The notes below the pieces were generated by a model, which saw nothing but the letters and a program-made list of their open reading frames with translations, ran no database searches and was not told the origin of the DNA. Positions 46,689 to 60,693 of a stretch of 64,000 nt of DNA are shown here, piece after piece. Position 1 is the stretch's first letter. Each line of letters starts with the position of its first letter. Both the position numbers and the translations under genes were made by a program. The DNA lies in the NCBI GenBank assembly GCA_019321725.1, contig CM033111.1, positions 11,160,001 to 11,224,000 of the forward strand. The letters run 5' to 3'. This stretch comes from Paulownia fortunei (Eukaryota; Streptophyta; Magnoliopsida; Lamiales; Paulowniaceae).

Positions 46689-49053
46689 ATGTCCATGGCC
46701 ATTTTCTTCCCAAAACTTCCAACTCTCATCCCTCCTCCTTCACACTCTCATGGAAAAACCCATTTGAGTTTTAAACCTTATCTTCCTCTCAGACCCATGA
46801 AAAAACTCCACTTTCACTTGTTGGTGAGCGCTGATAATGGCTCTGGTGTGGCTGCTACTGTCCCGGAAGAGACTCCTGTGACTTCTGAGGAGTCTGTTGG
46901 CTCAAATGGGTCTCCGCCGCCGCCGCAGCCGGCGGCGGATCTGGTGGCGGAGCCTGTGAACAGCTTTCAGGACGCGAGATGGGTTGCAGGGACATGGGAC
47001 TTGAAGCAGTTCGCGAAAGATGGCAAGACTGACTGGGATGCCGTCATTGATGCTGGTGACTCACTCTACATATACATGCATAAAATTATGTTTATTCTTG
47101 CAATTATTACACGCTTTCACCCAAATTGAATGAGCTCTTTGTCTTTAAGTTTAATCTGCTAGAGTTGCGATCAGTTTTTGTGTTATATCTGGCGTTTATC
47201 AAGTCTGAAAAACGGCCAATTTCTTGGTGCAAGGGAAGTTGATTGATTTCTGTAGAATTATTACCAATTTCTTGGTAGAAGCGTTGGGTTAATGCATTTG
47301 GAAATGGTAGGTTAGTAAACCAATATAATGTACTTCTTTCCAAATAAACTGAAGATGTAAAGGCGATTGTATGAGCTGTTTCTTTCTTGCTATAAAATTA
47401 GTATGAAGGAAACAATTAAATTTATCCCTCAGCCTACGGTAATTTAATACCCATAAGCATTCCTTGTGCAAACTAAGCTGTGTACTAGATCAAGATAGAT
47501 TAGACTAAATAATGGGATTGTTTTTGACTAAATAACTCTTGAAGGACCTTCTAAAAATGAGAATAAATCGACTGCCTTTTGCTTCGGGAAATACATGGGG
47601 AAAGGAAACATGGTCCCAAGTCCCAATATGTGTTTTAAATATATAATTTGCTAAGATCCGATGAAAATTAGAAGAGGTAAAGTGCAAAAACCAAATATCA
47701 GCAAAACCATTCACTGGCCTATTTTGTCTAAGAAAATAAAAATGAATTTTCTGTAAGTTGCCTTTCTAGAGGAAAATGTAGAGCAAATACTTGAGCATTC
47801 TATTTCACTTTGGACCAGACATGGGGAAATATACGCAAAAATTTGGATATATATAGAGTACACTTGAAAAAATTTATAATCTTCCACAAACCTGTGAGTA
47901 AAATAATATCTTAACTGGTGAATAAATCATCTAACTGAAACATTTAGATAGCATATGCTATCATCTCTTACTGAATATAGCGGTGTGATTGGGTCTTTGT
48001 TGCAATGAAGTATTTGCGAAAACTATCGAAAACGATCATACCTTAAGCCGCGGGACTGAACAATTGCCAAAACATCTTTGAACACCTCCAAAACTACCCA
48101 AGTTTCCTTGTCTAAAATTTGATATTTATGATTTTTGTGAGAAACAAGGAGGTGGTAAAGTTGACCTTCATGTTTGTTGGTCTTGGGTTGAACCATCATT
48201 TCCACCCATCACCAATCAATTTCCATTTTTTTTTAAATGGCTCTGCTAGTTTCATTGTAAAAGGAAATGTATCAGGTACAACTCATTTTGGGTAGTTAAG
48301 AGTCTGATGCTTCATAATTTCGTATATTCATTGAAAATTAAGGATGTACTTGCTAGCTCAGAAGTGGGTTGATGCTATTAAATTATGCAATTTTATGCAC
48401 TAGTTGGTTCTATTCTTGTTCCATGTGATGTTCAATACATCTCCACTGAGGAGATCACTCTCTCTGACATACTAGACAACTCTTCATGCTTGGTTCTATT
48501 CTCTGATGCTTCTGGTGTCACTTGGTTTATAACTCTGTATGTGGCTAATTGTTTGCAGAAGTGAAAAGGAGGAAGTGGATGGAAGACAATCCACAATCAT
48601 CAAGCAATGAAGACCCTGTTGTTTTTGACACCTCCATTGTTCCTTGGTGGGCATGGATGAAAAGGTTTCATCTTCCTGAAGCTGAACTGCTTAATGGTTT
48701 GCACATTTCTTTTCTCTCCATGTTCCGGAAATTACTGCTTTGAATGTTGGTAAGTTTTTGTCTGGGTTGATCACCTATGGTGTTACATGAAACTATATGC
48801 AGGCCGTGCTGCGATGATAGGATTCTTCATGGCATATTTTGTAGACAGTTTGACTGGGGTAGGTCTTGTCGATCAAATGAGCAACTTCTTCTGTAAAACG
48901 TTATTATTTATAGCTGTAGCAGGTGTCCTTCTGATAAGAAAGAATGAGGACATAGAAACCCTTAAGAAGTTACTGGAGGAGACAACATTTTATGATAAGC
49001 AGTGGCAAGCAACTTGGCAGGATGAGACACCAAGCAGTCCTGAGAAGAACTAG
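46689..49053 (+). CDS. LIL3: Light-harvesting-like protein 3 (LIL3), plastid
   Basis: Exons 46689-47055, 48559-48696 and 48803-49053 (introns GT-AG, 1503 and 106 bp) join to 251 codons. Residues 1-45 or so form a chloroplast transit peptide rich in Ser/Pro/Lys. 50-90 is a Pro/Ala/Glu linker. From 91 the conserved part begins: [57 protein letters not shown] (165-184) is the chlorophyll-binding LHC motif in the first membrane helix; a second helix spans about 197-214. LIL3 anchors geranylgeranyl reductase (CHLP), and as known also protochlorophyllide reductase, in thylakoids for chlorophyll and tocopherol synthesis. The start has a good context (A at -3). Both intron phases fit, no frame is broken, and length is near the roughly 260 residues of Arabidopsis LIL3. 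Confidence 0.97.
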
Positions 49054-50400
49054 GGAGGTTGCCCCCTCTAATGTTTCTAGTCCTAATTTTGTCGTAATTT
49101 GTAGCGAATTGTTCTGACAATTCCCGTGTATGCAGTTTCATTCTCCCACTTTTAGAAGTCTTCAGCAGTCTTCGTGTGCTTTCCCCTTGCATCTCACAAT
49201 CTTTATTTTTGCTAGCTGATTATGTAACCTATTAGTATGTGGTCAAATGTTATGAGTACAAGTCCTCTGATAATTCTTGGCCCAATTCTGAAACTAGAAG
49301 TTGTTGTCTGTGTTAAGCCTTGTGTCATACTTGTTGATGACATTTTTCAGAGGGTGTTTGGATTTGGGTGAGTTTATATGCTATTTAAAACATTTGTATA
49401 ATTCATAAGATGTTGTAGAGTGTTTTGTAAAATTTCTATTTTATAAAGCTCTTAAATTAAGATATTATGATCTTAGAAGCTCTTTTTAAAAAGCATAGAG
49501 TTTCTAATTTACTTTTAATATTTGAACAAACTCATTTATTTTTAATCGTATTAACTATTAAATTTAAAATGTTTCATTATTTTTTTCAAGTGCTTTAATA
49601 TTTAATTTGTAATAAAAAACTTAGTACTTTATAAATTTAAAAAATATTTTATAAAATATAGAAATTTATAATATATTTTAAATAAAGTTAGCCCACTCAA
49701 CACTCTCTTGGTGTGGGAATCTTGCAATCCCCTCTTTCTCCGCCAAGTCAAAACACCAAAATGTTGAAACAATATTTGGTATAGGCTGACGGATAAGACA
49801 CCATGAGTACAAATGTTAAAATTGAATCAATTTAATAGGTCAGTTAGCGAAAATGGGCAGATGTAATAGATTAAATGATAGAGTAAATCCTTTCTATCCT
49901 TCATCAGTTGAATTGGATACATTAACTACAGTTCCCTTGCAGACATTTTCTAAACTCTTGATTACAACATATGTATTGCTTGAAGGAAACTCTTATACAA
50001 GAAAATAAATTGTTGATAATTACATGATAGTTACTTTGCGGTGCACCCAACAATTTATGTCAATTTTTCTATTCACTACTCATCATATGCGCCGCACCAA
50101 CAATTTATGTCAAATTTATGTATATTCACCTACTCAACATATATCTACATTGTTTAATTTGAGTGGAGAAATTAATATGGTAAGGAATAAGTACACAAGT
50201 TAGAGAAAAAACAGGGGGGTGATTTTACAGTGGTTCAAGTTCATGGTTCACTGTTGGCCATTAAATTATGACATTATGACAGAAGGTATGTTTAACCATT
50301 CATCTCCCTTAATCCAACCGTGAACCCGATCCATCTAGAAAAATGAAGAGGATCAAGAGTGCTGCTGGTTGAAGGCAAATAATTAATAACATGAATGTCA
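49054..50400. other. LIL3 3' end and downstream intergenic region
   Basis: The LIL3 3' untranslated region probably extends to about 49250. No exact poly(A) signal was assigned. Downstream is AT-rich without a recognised gene. 50040-50125 holds an imperfect ~50-base duplication (two copies of CAACAATTTATGTCAA). Confidence 0.45.
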
Positions 50401-52309
50401 TATTAATATATGAATAGATAGTGGACGGAATTATATTAATCCACATGTCCTGAACTAAGTTTATCTACATGCCCTTTTTTGATCACATTACGAACATGTA
50501 GTTAAGATCTATTTGCTCCAATCACCCTAGAATATGCTTTACTTATGGTGGTAAATAACTACTAGATTTTTCCATGCGTTTATACACATCAAATTCTTAG
50601 AGTTATGTGGTAATGCTCCAAGGAAAATGTAGAGAGAAAAGTGGTAGAGAGAATTTTGGAGAGAGACTTTTTTGGGAGAATACTCATTCAACACCTTCTA
50701 TTAGAGTAGGGATTTGACATATATACAGATATCTATCTCTCCTATACAAGAAAGAATCCATATATATCTCTTTCTATATAAGGAAAAATTCCAATCCAAT
50801 TAGGAATTACAATACCACCTAAATTATAGAATTAATATCCAACTCAAATATAGATGTCAATTGAATCAAGGGTCAAAGAGAATTTTGGAGAGAGTGTTTT
50901 TTGGGAGAATAGTCATTCAACACCTTCTATTATTAGAGTAGGGATTTAACATATATACAGATATCTATCTCTCCTATATACGAAAGAATCCATATATATC
51001 TCTTTCAACATATGGAAGAATCCCAGTCTAATTTGGAATTATAATCCTACCTAAATTATAGAATTAATATCCAACTCAAATATAGATGTCAATTGGATCA
51101 AGGGTCCTACACTCAACCCAATTTCCAATATCCCCCAATCTTATATATTTGACTCGATCTTCTCGAATCTCATCATAGTATAATTTTTCAATTTCTTATC
51201 ATTCCCTTCATACAAGAAATGAGGTGCGCGACCAAATAAAAAAAGATAGGTGAAGAAAGTTATATTAATTCATCACTGAACTAATAACCCTACAACTCAA
51301 TAGCTCATCATGTAATCCAAACCATGTTGTCGCACCTAATTATGCATCTCTATATCCCTTAATAAAAATAAGTATAACATGCTTGACTCACTCAAATATG
51401 CATCTATATTCATCATTAGTCAAAAATATTTACACATAGCGGCCAAGGCTATGAACCATAGAATATTAGTGCATTACCAACTTATTCTTCCATAGCCTCT
51501 CATGCCAATCAACTTAGTCTTGATAGCTTTCTAAATATGCTCCAACGGACCTAATCATCCTTGGCCATTGGATACATGCTAAAGTAGCGTCATCAAGTTT
51601 GCACTTTCTGATATGATCTAGAGTCCCAAAGGGTACAATAAATAATATGGGTTCATACAGTGACGAAGCAGAAATCCATTCAATCACTTCCCATAAACCG
51701 CCTCAAAGCACATACGGTATGAATACATATTATGATGGAGCTCTCTTGGGCATGTCGTGCTCTAAATATTATATGAACCTAAAATTTAGTTACTATCCAA
51801 GCGCCTAGATTGTGCACGTCCAGAAGTTATTCTCCAAAATATATTTTAATAGTCTGATGTTCAGCTATAAACAAGCTTATTTCAAGATACAAGATTACCT
51901 CCAACTAATCTCCGTTCATTCTATTACATATCTAAGCATCTTTTTGACTGCATTACACTATTTGCATTAAGGATCACTTTAATATCCACTCATCAATAAC
52001 AACTATTAAGCACAGGACTAGTCGATTACACATATAATGCACATCAACTTTCATACATATGAATGGTATGATCGCTTATCCTTTTTACTGAGCCTTTATT
52101 TGGAGATATGCTCCAAAGGCATATAAGTTGTATAAGATTAGGTAGAAATTGATTCTAATGGACTATGAGAACATTTAATAACATATTCTCGTTATATGAT
52201 TGGTATTGGATTGTGAGTTATCACTAGGCTTTGATTGACCCTCTCACATGGGCAATCACCTGGCATTATAAGAGCGAGCAAGATGATACTTAAAATATTA
52301 TGTTGCATA
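50401..52309. mobile_element. Unclassified dispersed repeat, related to 14860-15106
   Basis: 50570-50660 and 51700-51830 resemble 14880-15106 (for example CATGTC(A/G)TGCTCTAAA and TATCCAA(A/G)(T/C)GCCT). This fits a decayed minus-strand retroelement, with the pol traces at 52310-53070, but no ends were found. It includes a tandem duplication at 50648. Confidence 0.4.
50648..51105. repeat. 229-bp tandem duplication
   Basis: Units 50648-50876 and 50877-51105, both starting AGAGAATTTTGGAGAGAG and ending TCAAGGGTC. They are highly similar (most differences in TATA-type microsatellite parts). Confidence 0.9.
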
Positions 52310-53060
52310 GCTTGCATAATACTAGTTAACATTTTTTTTCTTTCATTAACTAAGAACATAACCTTGACCATGAAGTTTTAATAGGATTAATATGATGCAC
52401 TTAAAATCTTGGTACCTTAATACTAAGTATGCATCTCACTTCTCTTATATTCATTCTAAATATAAAGGACAACAACTTCTAAGTGGCAACATCTCCATAT
52501 CCCTTCTAGCCATCATGTTGTCACCTATATACAGTAAGTACTACATTCTCTTATTTATCTTGACATATATTTAATCATCTTGCTCGACCATCGTAAGTTT
52601 ATCAGAGTGATAGCTTGTTGAAATCAATATCACAACTATTTGGATGATATTTTAAGTTTTTGAGCTGCAATCTTGCCCCTACTTCTTAAATTCATTGAGC
52701 CTTCCACTTAGATCTACTCGTCTACTCCTCATGCATATACGTTAACCTCAATCATTTAGGACAAAGCTAGACAAAAGTGGCAACAATCATTAATATATTG
52801 GAGAGTGGAGGCAATCTCACTACTTAAGGAGAACATCTCAAAAAAATTTATGCCCTTCTATTGGGTGTAAACATTTATCCCTTGATTGAGCATCAACCCA
52901 TTTACTTTGCACATGATCTTTAGAAACCACATGTTTCTAATGGTCTTGCATATAGACATAAGATTAACTAGCTCTTAGACTTTGTTCTTAGTCATTAGGC
53001 TCATCTTTTCTTTTATAACAGTTATCCCCTTAAACCATTAAGTGAAGTCTCAGTTCTAAG
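52310..53060 (-). pseudogene. Decayed Ty1/copia reverse transcriptase
   Basis: Minus strand, one frame from about 52985 reads MTKNKV, ELVNL, KTIRNMWFLK (family KxVWELVDLP...IGNKWVFK), then NQGINVYTQ and FFEMFSLSSEIASTL (family YTQKEGIDYEETFSPV), with stops. Further left it is hard to follow. The element's right half was displaced by the copia at 53071. Confidence 0.6.
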
Positions 53061-53070
53061 TTGACTCAAC

Positions 53071-55201
53071 TATTAGAGTAGTGCCTAACAAGCCAGTTAG
53101 TGGCTACTATTATAATTTTGTAATAGACTATCTTTTTTAATTAAATATTAATAAAAGGTAATCTTCATCTTAAATTTATATTATTAGAATTAGATAAAGT
53201 CCCTAAATCACATATAACTACGCGGCATGGTTATGCATAGGATAGTAATCATGAAACATGTCTATATGATAGTTATCATAAACTAGTTTCCAATCGAGGG
53301 CTTTTTGAAGCATAATATTGAGTAGCCCGTTTAAGACTTGCATATATGATGCATGCTCAAAAGGAGGGTGCTTCATTCCATAGACATGGATGTTATGACA
53401 CTAGTGTACATATGCGGGTGCTTGTTGGAAAACCAGTTCACTAAACAACCCCACCAAAAAAGAAAATATGATTGTCGAATGGGAAGTTTCCAATCGTTAC
53501 GATAGTGCATGATATAGTCCTTAACTTAAGGTACCATTGTAATCTCATTCTCAACATGATGTACTTTAATTTATTCTCTAATTGCATGAAAATCATAAAG
53601 GATGGTATTTTGGGTGCATCATCTTCGTTTATGGAGATCAAGAGTGACCAACAAAAAATGTCACCTATCAAGATGAATAGGCGAATCACATATGATTTCA
53701 TTGTACTTGATTCTGAAATCCATGGCCATGGTTGGGATGAGTAATTAGGAAATGGTTTCTTAATTAGCATCAACAAATCAAGATACTGAGAATATTTTCA
53801 TAGAATTGAGCTATTAGAGTTTCAACTAATAATCAGCACCCTATGCTCAATAGGGAGATTAATTGATGTAAGGACCAAAGTTGCACAATATTCATAATTG
53901 GAAGAGTTCGCCACCTTCACCTATGTATTGGTCTTCATGGTGTGTCGCTTGACGCTAACCATGATTATGAGTTTCTTGAAAAATGGGTTAATTCCAAGAT
54001 AATTAATTTAATATAATTAATTAATCAAGAATAATTAAAATATTAGTTTTTTTACTAAGTCACAAGAGTTATGAGCCTACTGCTAGCATATGGGTGAACC
54101 TAAAGGGTTACACACTTACTCTGAGAAGCTTATTTCTTGTCTAAGTAATTAATCTATGAGTTGGATTATAATTAATTAATATGACTAATTAAATAGTATT
54201 TAATTAATTCAAGTGTTGAATTAATTTACTAATTAATTGACTTAATGAATTAGGTGACCCATCATGGAATAAGTATTCAATTATTTGGAATAATTAATTA
54301 TTGTGGGCTTTTATAATTCATTAGATGAATTATTTTAATTGGTTAGATCAATTAAATCAAGTCTAATTATTTTGGACTAAAGCTCATTGGGTATGGAATT
54401 GTAGGAAACCCATGAGAAATTAAATTAAGAATCAAATTCCAAGATTAACAAGGAAATTTAAGTCTTAGATTTTAATTAAAGACTTACAATAAGTCTTTGA
54501 CTTGGAATTAAAGACTTACCTTATGTTTTAAATTTGAAATTAAAGACTTGCTATATTTATTCAAGTAAGACTTGGAAAGAGGATAAAAGACTTTCCTATT
54601 GGAATCCAAGTGGGACTTGAAAACCTACCATATGATAGACTTTTAGGGAGTTATAAAGCCCCCCATGCTAGCCGAAAATTTGAGTTATTCGTAGCACAAA
54701 TTGTCGGCCATCTCCCTTTTCCAAAGCCAAGTAAATTGTTTTCTTTCTCTCCTAGTTTCTGATCAGTTCTTCTTTCACTTTGCTGAGTTAAGAGTTGATC
54801 AAATACCCAAAATAAATAGTGATTTACATTTGTTCCAAAACCTATATATATACTTAGATATGAAATATCAAATTCTAGACTACTAGCACAGACTGAATTG
54901 CGGATGGGCATTCGAGGTGTGGATATGACTTAGAGTATCAACACTTGGAGATCTTGGTGAATTCAACCTTTCATGGAGTTTGGAGAGTGACGATTTTATG
55001 AAAAGGTTGTGGATTGTTCTTCATTGAAATAAATTCAGTTATAATTCATTTAACTTTTAAATTTATTTAGGATATTAATTTATTTTTAATTACGTATAAT
55101 CAATCAAATTCCTACAGACCCGGGACACCTAAAGATGTATTTGATGCATGTATGTTAAAATTTTAAGTTCCACTGTGTTCGTGGTCCTGTGGTTCCTAAT
55201 A
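53071..55201 (+). mobile_element. Copia 5' LTR
   Basis: It begins TATTAGAGTAGTGCC (TG decayed to TA) and ends CCTGTGGTTCCTAATA, 2131 bp. Most of it aligns by eye with 60694-62656. 55340-55460 lies outside the LTR, in the leader. Confidence 0.85.
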
Positions 55202-56799
55202 GTGATTCAGACTTTAATTTTTGTGAAAATTATGCATTTAATTGATCCTTGATGTGCAATAAAATTGTTTATGTGATCTGTATATTTGGAATTTTTATTT
55301 TAAAATATAAATTTGAAAATTGGGTGAAAAATGGATCTGTCAATTGCTGTTACGCGATTGGCGCCGTGGTGTAGAAATATTTTTGAGGGGCCACGACTCT
55401 TTTGTCCAAAGAGTTTGGCACCGTGGCACAAGTTCCAGGCATCGTGGCGCCACTAGATCTTGCAACCGAATTTATTTTTTTGTTTTCTAAATTTTCAAAA
55501 TTTCAAAAATCTATTTTAGAATTAAATTGTTAATTCTCAATTGAATAAAATTATTTTATGATGAAATTTGAAATTATTAACCCCAAATTTAGAATCGGCC
55601 TATAAATGAATGGTAAATTTTACATGTATTTTATTGTAATGTGATGATTCTAGTTAAACATATTGTGAATGGATGATCATGTAGCCATGACCAATGTGAT
55701 TGGATTTATTTTATGTGTATTATGATTTTAATTATAGGTTTTAATTAAAATGAGGCATGTGAGTCTCTTTCTCTATTTTTCTCAATGTAATTTCTGTCTC
55801 CCTCTTATGTACATTCTCTTGGACTTGATCTAATGTTTCTTATAGGATAGTAATTACATTGAGTGTAGTATAGTTGGTAAGGTTTTTGTTTTTTTTTTTT
55901 ATATTTTTGGTGGACAATACAAGAAGAAGGAGGAAGATGGAGAAATGAGATAAGAAGGCCCATATATGCATGGATGAACATAGGTAATAGGTAGACATAT
56001 TATCATTTTAATTATCACCCTTGATTGACCATTGATCTACTTTAGCTCGAGTATATGCATGCAATGTTTAATGTTTTTACTTATGATTCCCTATTTTTCT
56101 TGCAATTATTAGGATCAATAATATTAAACAAGATAATCATAAGATGAGACCTTGCATATGAAACAAATCAATGCGTTTCCCTCACTTGAATTAAAAATTC
56201 ATGTCTAAAACCTTGGATGTTAAACCTTGAAGGTTTATATCAAATGTAATGGCAATATTGGGCGATGCCCAATCGTCTATGCTTTCCATAAAAAATTAGT
56301 AACATGTGATAAGTTGCTAAGCACTAAGACCATGAGTTGTGGCATATGCTAAGTATGGTAAGCTGTGATCACTACTTAGCATAGTGATGTCCATGGAGTG
56401 GGGTGTTTAAATGTTGGCCACGAATCGTGGAACATTTAGGGATTTCACTTACATGGATATTTTGATGGGGCACATTTGATATTGATACTATATGGGCTTA
56501 TATTATTGGATCGTGTAGGAAAGATTAAGCAAAATATCTTAAAGGTTGCACAATAGTATAATTAGCAATGTGTTGTTTACCTTTTTTCTTTGTTATGTAG
56601 TCTCATATTATTGGGGTGTATGACAAAGTCAATTAGACTTTAAGTCCACTAGAAAATTGGATTTTTTGAAGTTTTATTATGAGGATGATATAATTCGAAT
56701 AAAATAGTGGGAGACATTTATGATAAAAGACCTTGTTGTAAATGAATGTTTAAATTAAATGAATACTTACTTTCTTCTTTATTTTATTTTGTCAAATTA
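55202..56799 (+). mobile_element. Copia primer-binding site and leader
   Basis: GTGATTCAGACTT at 55202 is a decayed iMet primer-binding site. The leader shares blocks with 17302-21100 (GTGATTGG words near 55700, GAGGCATGTGAGTCTC). 55372-55460 has the GC-rich words TTGGCGCCGTGG and CGTGGCGCCAC. Confidence 0.75.
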
Positions 56800-57615
56800 A
56801 TGGCTAAAAATCCACTTGCATCCTCTTGAATACCAATAAACTCACTGGTCCTAATTTTGTTGATTAGTTGAGGAACCTTTCAGATTATCTTACAATACAA
56901 AAATAGGGCTTACGTCCTCAGTATTGTATCACAATCAGAACCTTCGATGAATGCCACTGAGAAGGAGCTTGTTGAACATCATGAATAAGTTAATGACGAT
57001 GTGCAAGCTAGGTGCTACATGTTAGCATCTATGTCAATTGAATTTCAAAGACAACATGAAGGTATGGCACATGCAACTGATATCCTGCTTTACCTACAAG
57101 AGTTGTACGGTGAACACAAGAGGCAAGTAAGGTACTTTGTCTCGAAGGAGCCTTCAAATGTCATATAGCTAAAGCTTTTTAGTTCATAAACATAGACTGA
57201 AGATGATATGCCTCATTGAAAGGCTTGAATCCTTGGAAGTCATTACGGACAATGAACTCTACTTGGGTTTGGTTTTATAGTCTCTGCCTGATTCATTTGA
57301 CTCCTTCATGGTTAACTTCAACATGCACAAGATGGAGACTAGTCTCCATGAGCTTGTTAACATGTTGAAGATAGCTGAGTCCACCATGAAAAGGACAAGC
57401 CTATCATGTTTATTAGATCTTCATCCTAAATGAAGACTACCAAGTCTAAGAAAGGGAAGGGGAAGCGTTCCTCAAAAAAGAACAAAAAGCTGCAGGCATA
57501 TGATGGAGTTAAAAAATATCCCAAAGCCAATGACAAATGTCACTATTGCTTCAAGCTGGGATATTAGAGGAGGAATTACAAAGAGAACCTTGCATCTCGC
57601 TAGAAGGGTTTTGGT
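56800..57615 (+). pseudogene. Copia gag (degenerate)
   Basis: The ATG at 56800 begins MAKNPLAS. A shift then brings in NTNKLTGPNFVD, the family's N-terminus. Then SEPSMNATEKELVEHHE and FQRQHEGMAHATDILLYLQE, and a zinc knuckle (CHYCFKLGY then a stop). No intact frame. Confidence 0.8.
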
Positions 57616-59220
57616 ATGTTCTTTGTTGAAGATAACCTTAATGATGCTTATTGGGTATTAGATACGGTTTGTGAATCTCATCTATGTAATAACTTGCAGG
57701 TGATAAGAAGAAGCAAATGGCTGAGAGAGAACCCTTTGATTGGGAAATGCAGCAAAAGTTGTTGTGTTAGCTATAGGAACTATCCACTTAGCATTAGGCA
57801 GTGGAAATAGAATAGTTTTAAATAATTATTTTTACGTTCCTCAATTAATAAAGAATATTGTCTCTATTCTTATTTTAGATAGATAAGGTTTTAGTTTTCT
57901 AATAAAAGATGGAAGTTGTTCCATTTATCTTGATTATTCTTTATTATATATGGGAATATTGACAAATAATTTATATACTATTCAATTCCAAAATTCCATC
58001 TTACATATTTAATAAACAACAAATGAAAATTCGATAATCAAACCTCGACATACATATGGCATGCTAGATTATGTCATATCTCTAAGAATAGAGTTCAACA
58101 AGATGGCAAAACTCCTTGACTTCACAAACATGGAAGAAATGCCAACATGTGAATCTTTCCTTAAGGGAAAGATGACCAAATCACCACTTGTTGGACAAGT
58201 GGAGCAAGCCACTAACAGACTGGATTTGATCCACTCAAATGTATGTGGATCACTAAGTATTAGTGCACGAGGGAACTATTCCTACTTCATTAAGTACATG
58301 AGCGAACTATTCCTACTTCATTACCTTTATCGATGACTACTATAGGTATGGATGGGTGTGTGTATCTCATAAAATACAAGTCTAAGCTCCTTGAAAAGTT
58401 ACAAATAATCCAGGCCTGAGGTAGAGAAGCAAATTGGATGAAGTATCAAGATTTTTCAATCTGATCGAATTGATTATTTGCAAGAGAATGGGATCTCTCC
58501 CAGTGGGCTTCACCTAGCATACCTCAACCAAATAGGGTAGCTGAGCGAATGAATCGAACCTTGATTGACATGGTTCAATCGAGATGAGTTTCACTGAGCT
58601 TCATTCTTTATTCTAGGGCTATAACCTAGAATCAATGGCATTCTTGCTCAATAGAGTCCCATCAAAATTGGTGCCTAAAGTACCATATGAGATGTGGTAT
58701 GGGAAAAACCCCCTCATACAAATACCTTAGGATATGGGGGATCCCTACTTATGTGAAGCAGCAAGTGGGGGATAAGTTGGACTCGAGATCCATGTTATGT
58801 AAGTTTGTGGGATACCCAAAGAAATCTATTGGGTACTACTTCCATGACCCTTTAAAATAAAAGTTGTTTATTTTGAGGAATGCCACATTCTTCGAGAAGA
58901 AGTTTCTATTGGATAGAAAATGCAAGGTCATGGAGCTTGATAAAATTCAAGAGCCATAAACACTTTCCATGAGAGGCAATAGTAGTGAATAAACCCATAA
59001 TTTCTAACACTTCAAGTACACAACCTCTAAGGAGATCTGGAAGGAGGCATCTTGAATGGTATGGCCTTTTGTTAGAGAATAATAGGGAGGATGTTCTTTT
59101 AGACACCGATCAAGGAGTTATGATGATGCCATGTCTGACATCGATTTGGAAAAATTGCAAGAAGCTATGTAATCTAAAATAGACTCCATATACTCCAACA
59201 AGGTTTGGATCTTAATGGAC
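57616..59220 (+). pseudogene. Copia protease and integrase (degenerate)
   Basis: 57640-57700 reads YWVLDTVCESHLCNNLQ, matching the family's WILDSGxxSHLCNN protease with the catalytic DSG changed to DTV. 58061-58336 has PTCESFLKGKMTKSPLVGQ (integrase N-terminal) and LDLIHSNVCGSLS, then a damaged core. 58500-58900 holds NRVAERMNRTLIDMV-like sequence and the C-terminal region. Confidence 0.85.
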
Positions 59221-60660
59221 CCACTAAAGGGAATTATTCTTATTGGCTGCAAATGAGTCTATAAATAAAATATTGTAGTAGATGGGGAGTTTATGACCTA
59301 TAAGATAAACTGGATGCGAAGGGCTATACTCAGAAGTAAAGAATTGACTATAAGGAAGCCTTATCATCAGTTGCGATGCTTATATCCATTTGCATACTGC
59401 TGGCTATATCAGTGTATTATGAGTACGAAATATGGCAAATGGATGTGAAGACTGCTTTTCTTAATGGAAACATTGAGAAAAATATCTACATAAAGTAGCT
59501 AGAGGGATTTATATCCAAAGAGAGTGAAAAAAAGGTTTGCCAACTCTAAAGATCCATTTAAGGACTCAAACAAGCATCTCAAAGTTGGAACATCCGATTC
59601 GACAAGGCAATCAAATCATTTGGTTTCATGAAGAATATGGATGAACCATGTGTGTACAAAAAGGTTAGTGGGAGCGCGGTGACATTTTTAGTTTTATACT
59701 TTGATGATATTCTACTCATTGGGAATGTTGTAGGAATGTTGCAGTCAACAAAGGCCTGGTTGTTCACACAATTTTCCATGAAAGATTTAGGAGAAGCATC
59801 CTTTGTATTGGGGATCAAGATCCATAGAGATAGATCTAGATGGTTGCTAGGACTATTGCGAACAATGTACGTATAAAAATTGCTAAATAGGTTTAACATG
59901 GAGAAATTAAAGAGAGGACACCTGTTGATGAGTCATGGAATTTTTCTTTCGAAGTCTATATCCCTAAAGACTATAGAGAAAAGAGAAAAGATGGCTCACA
60001 TACCTTATGCATTCCCTGTAGAAAGCATTATGTACATAATGCTATGTACAAGGCTTGATGTTGCGTATGCTTTGAGTGTCATAAGCAAATATTAGTCCAA
60101 TACAAGCAAAAAATACTAGATTGTTGTAAAGAACATCCTGAAGTACTTGAAAGAAATAAGGATGTGTTGTTGATTTAGGAATTGGAGAGCTAAAACTAGA
60201 ATGTTTTATTGATTCTAGTTTTTAGTCTGATGTGGATGATTACAAGGCGATGTTCGGATTTATATTCACTTGGAATGGTGGTACGATATGCTAGAAGAGT
60301 TCAAAGTAATAGACGACTATGGATTTAACTACTGAATCTAAATACATTATTGTATATAATACTGCAAAAGAAGCTATTTGGATGCAGAACTTCATCCAAG
60401 AGTTGGGTGTAGTTCCAATGGTTGTGGATTTAATACCCGTGTATTGTGATAGAAATAAGGCTATAGTGCAAGCGAATGAATCAAGGTATCATAAAAAAAT
60501 CCAAGCACATCATAAGACGATACCATCTGATTTGAAAAATCATTGGTAAAGGTGATATTAAAGTGGAGAAGATTGCCTTAGCAGAAAATATAGTAGACCT
60601 AATGACCAAACCCCTAGCATAAGAGCTTTATATATATCTTGAGAAAATGGGCCTCAAGCA
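59221..60660 (+). pseudogene. Copia reverse transcriptase and RNase H (degenerate)
   Basis: 59440-59500 has AFLNGNIEKNIYIK. 59628-59876 has DEPCVYKKVSGSAVTFLVLY and FDDILLIGN (family YVDD; Val changed to Phe leaves FDD), LGEASFVLGIKIHRDRSR. 59880-60095 has LNRFNMEKLKRG and TRLDVAYALSV. RNase H ends in 60319-60549 (MDLTTESKYIIVYNTAKEA, PVYCDRNKAIVQANESR). It is more decayed than the copy at 38060-39860. Confidence 0.88.
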
Positions 60661-60681
60661 CATGGGTAATTGCCTCCAGGG

Positions 60682-60693
60682 TAGGTGGGAGAT
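60682..60693 (+). other. Copia polypurine tract
   Basis: TAGGTGGGAGAT lies directly before the 3' LTR TGTTAGAGTAG. Confidence 0.7.

Noticed and set aside
47107..48205. Several 60-78-codon frames in LIL3 intron 1
   Set aside because: They lie on the antisense strand inside a GT-AG intron, with no domain and ordinary length for chance frames.
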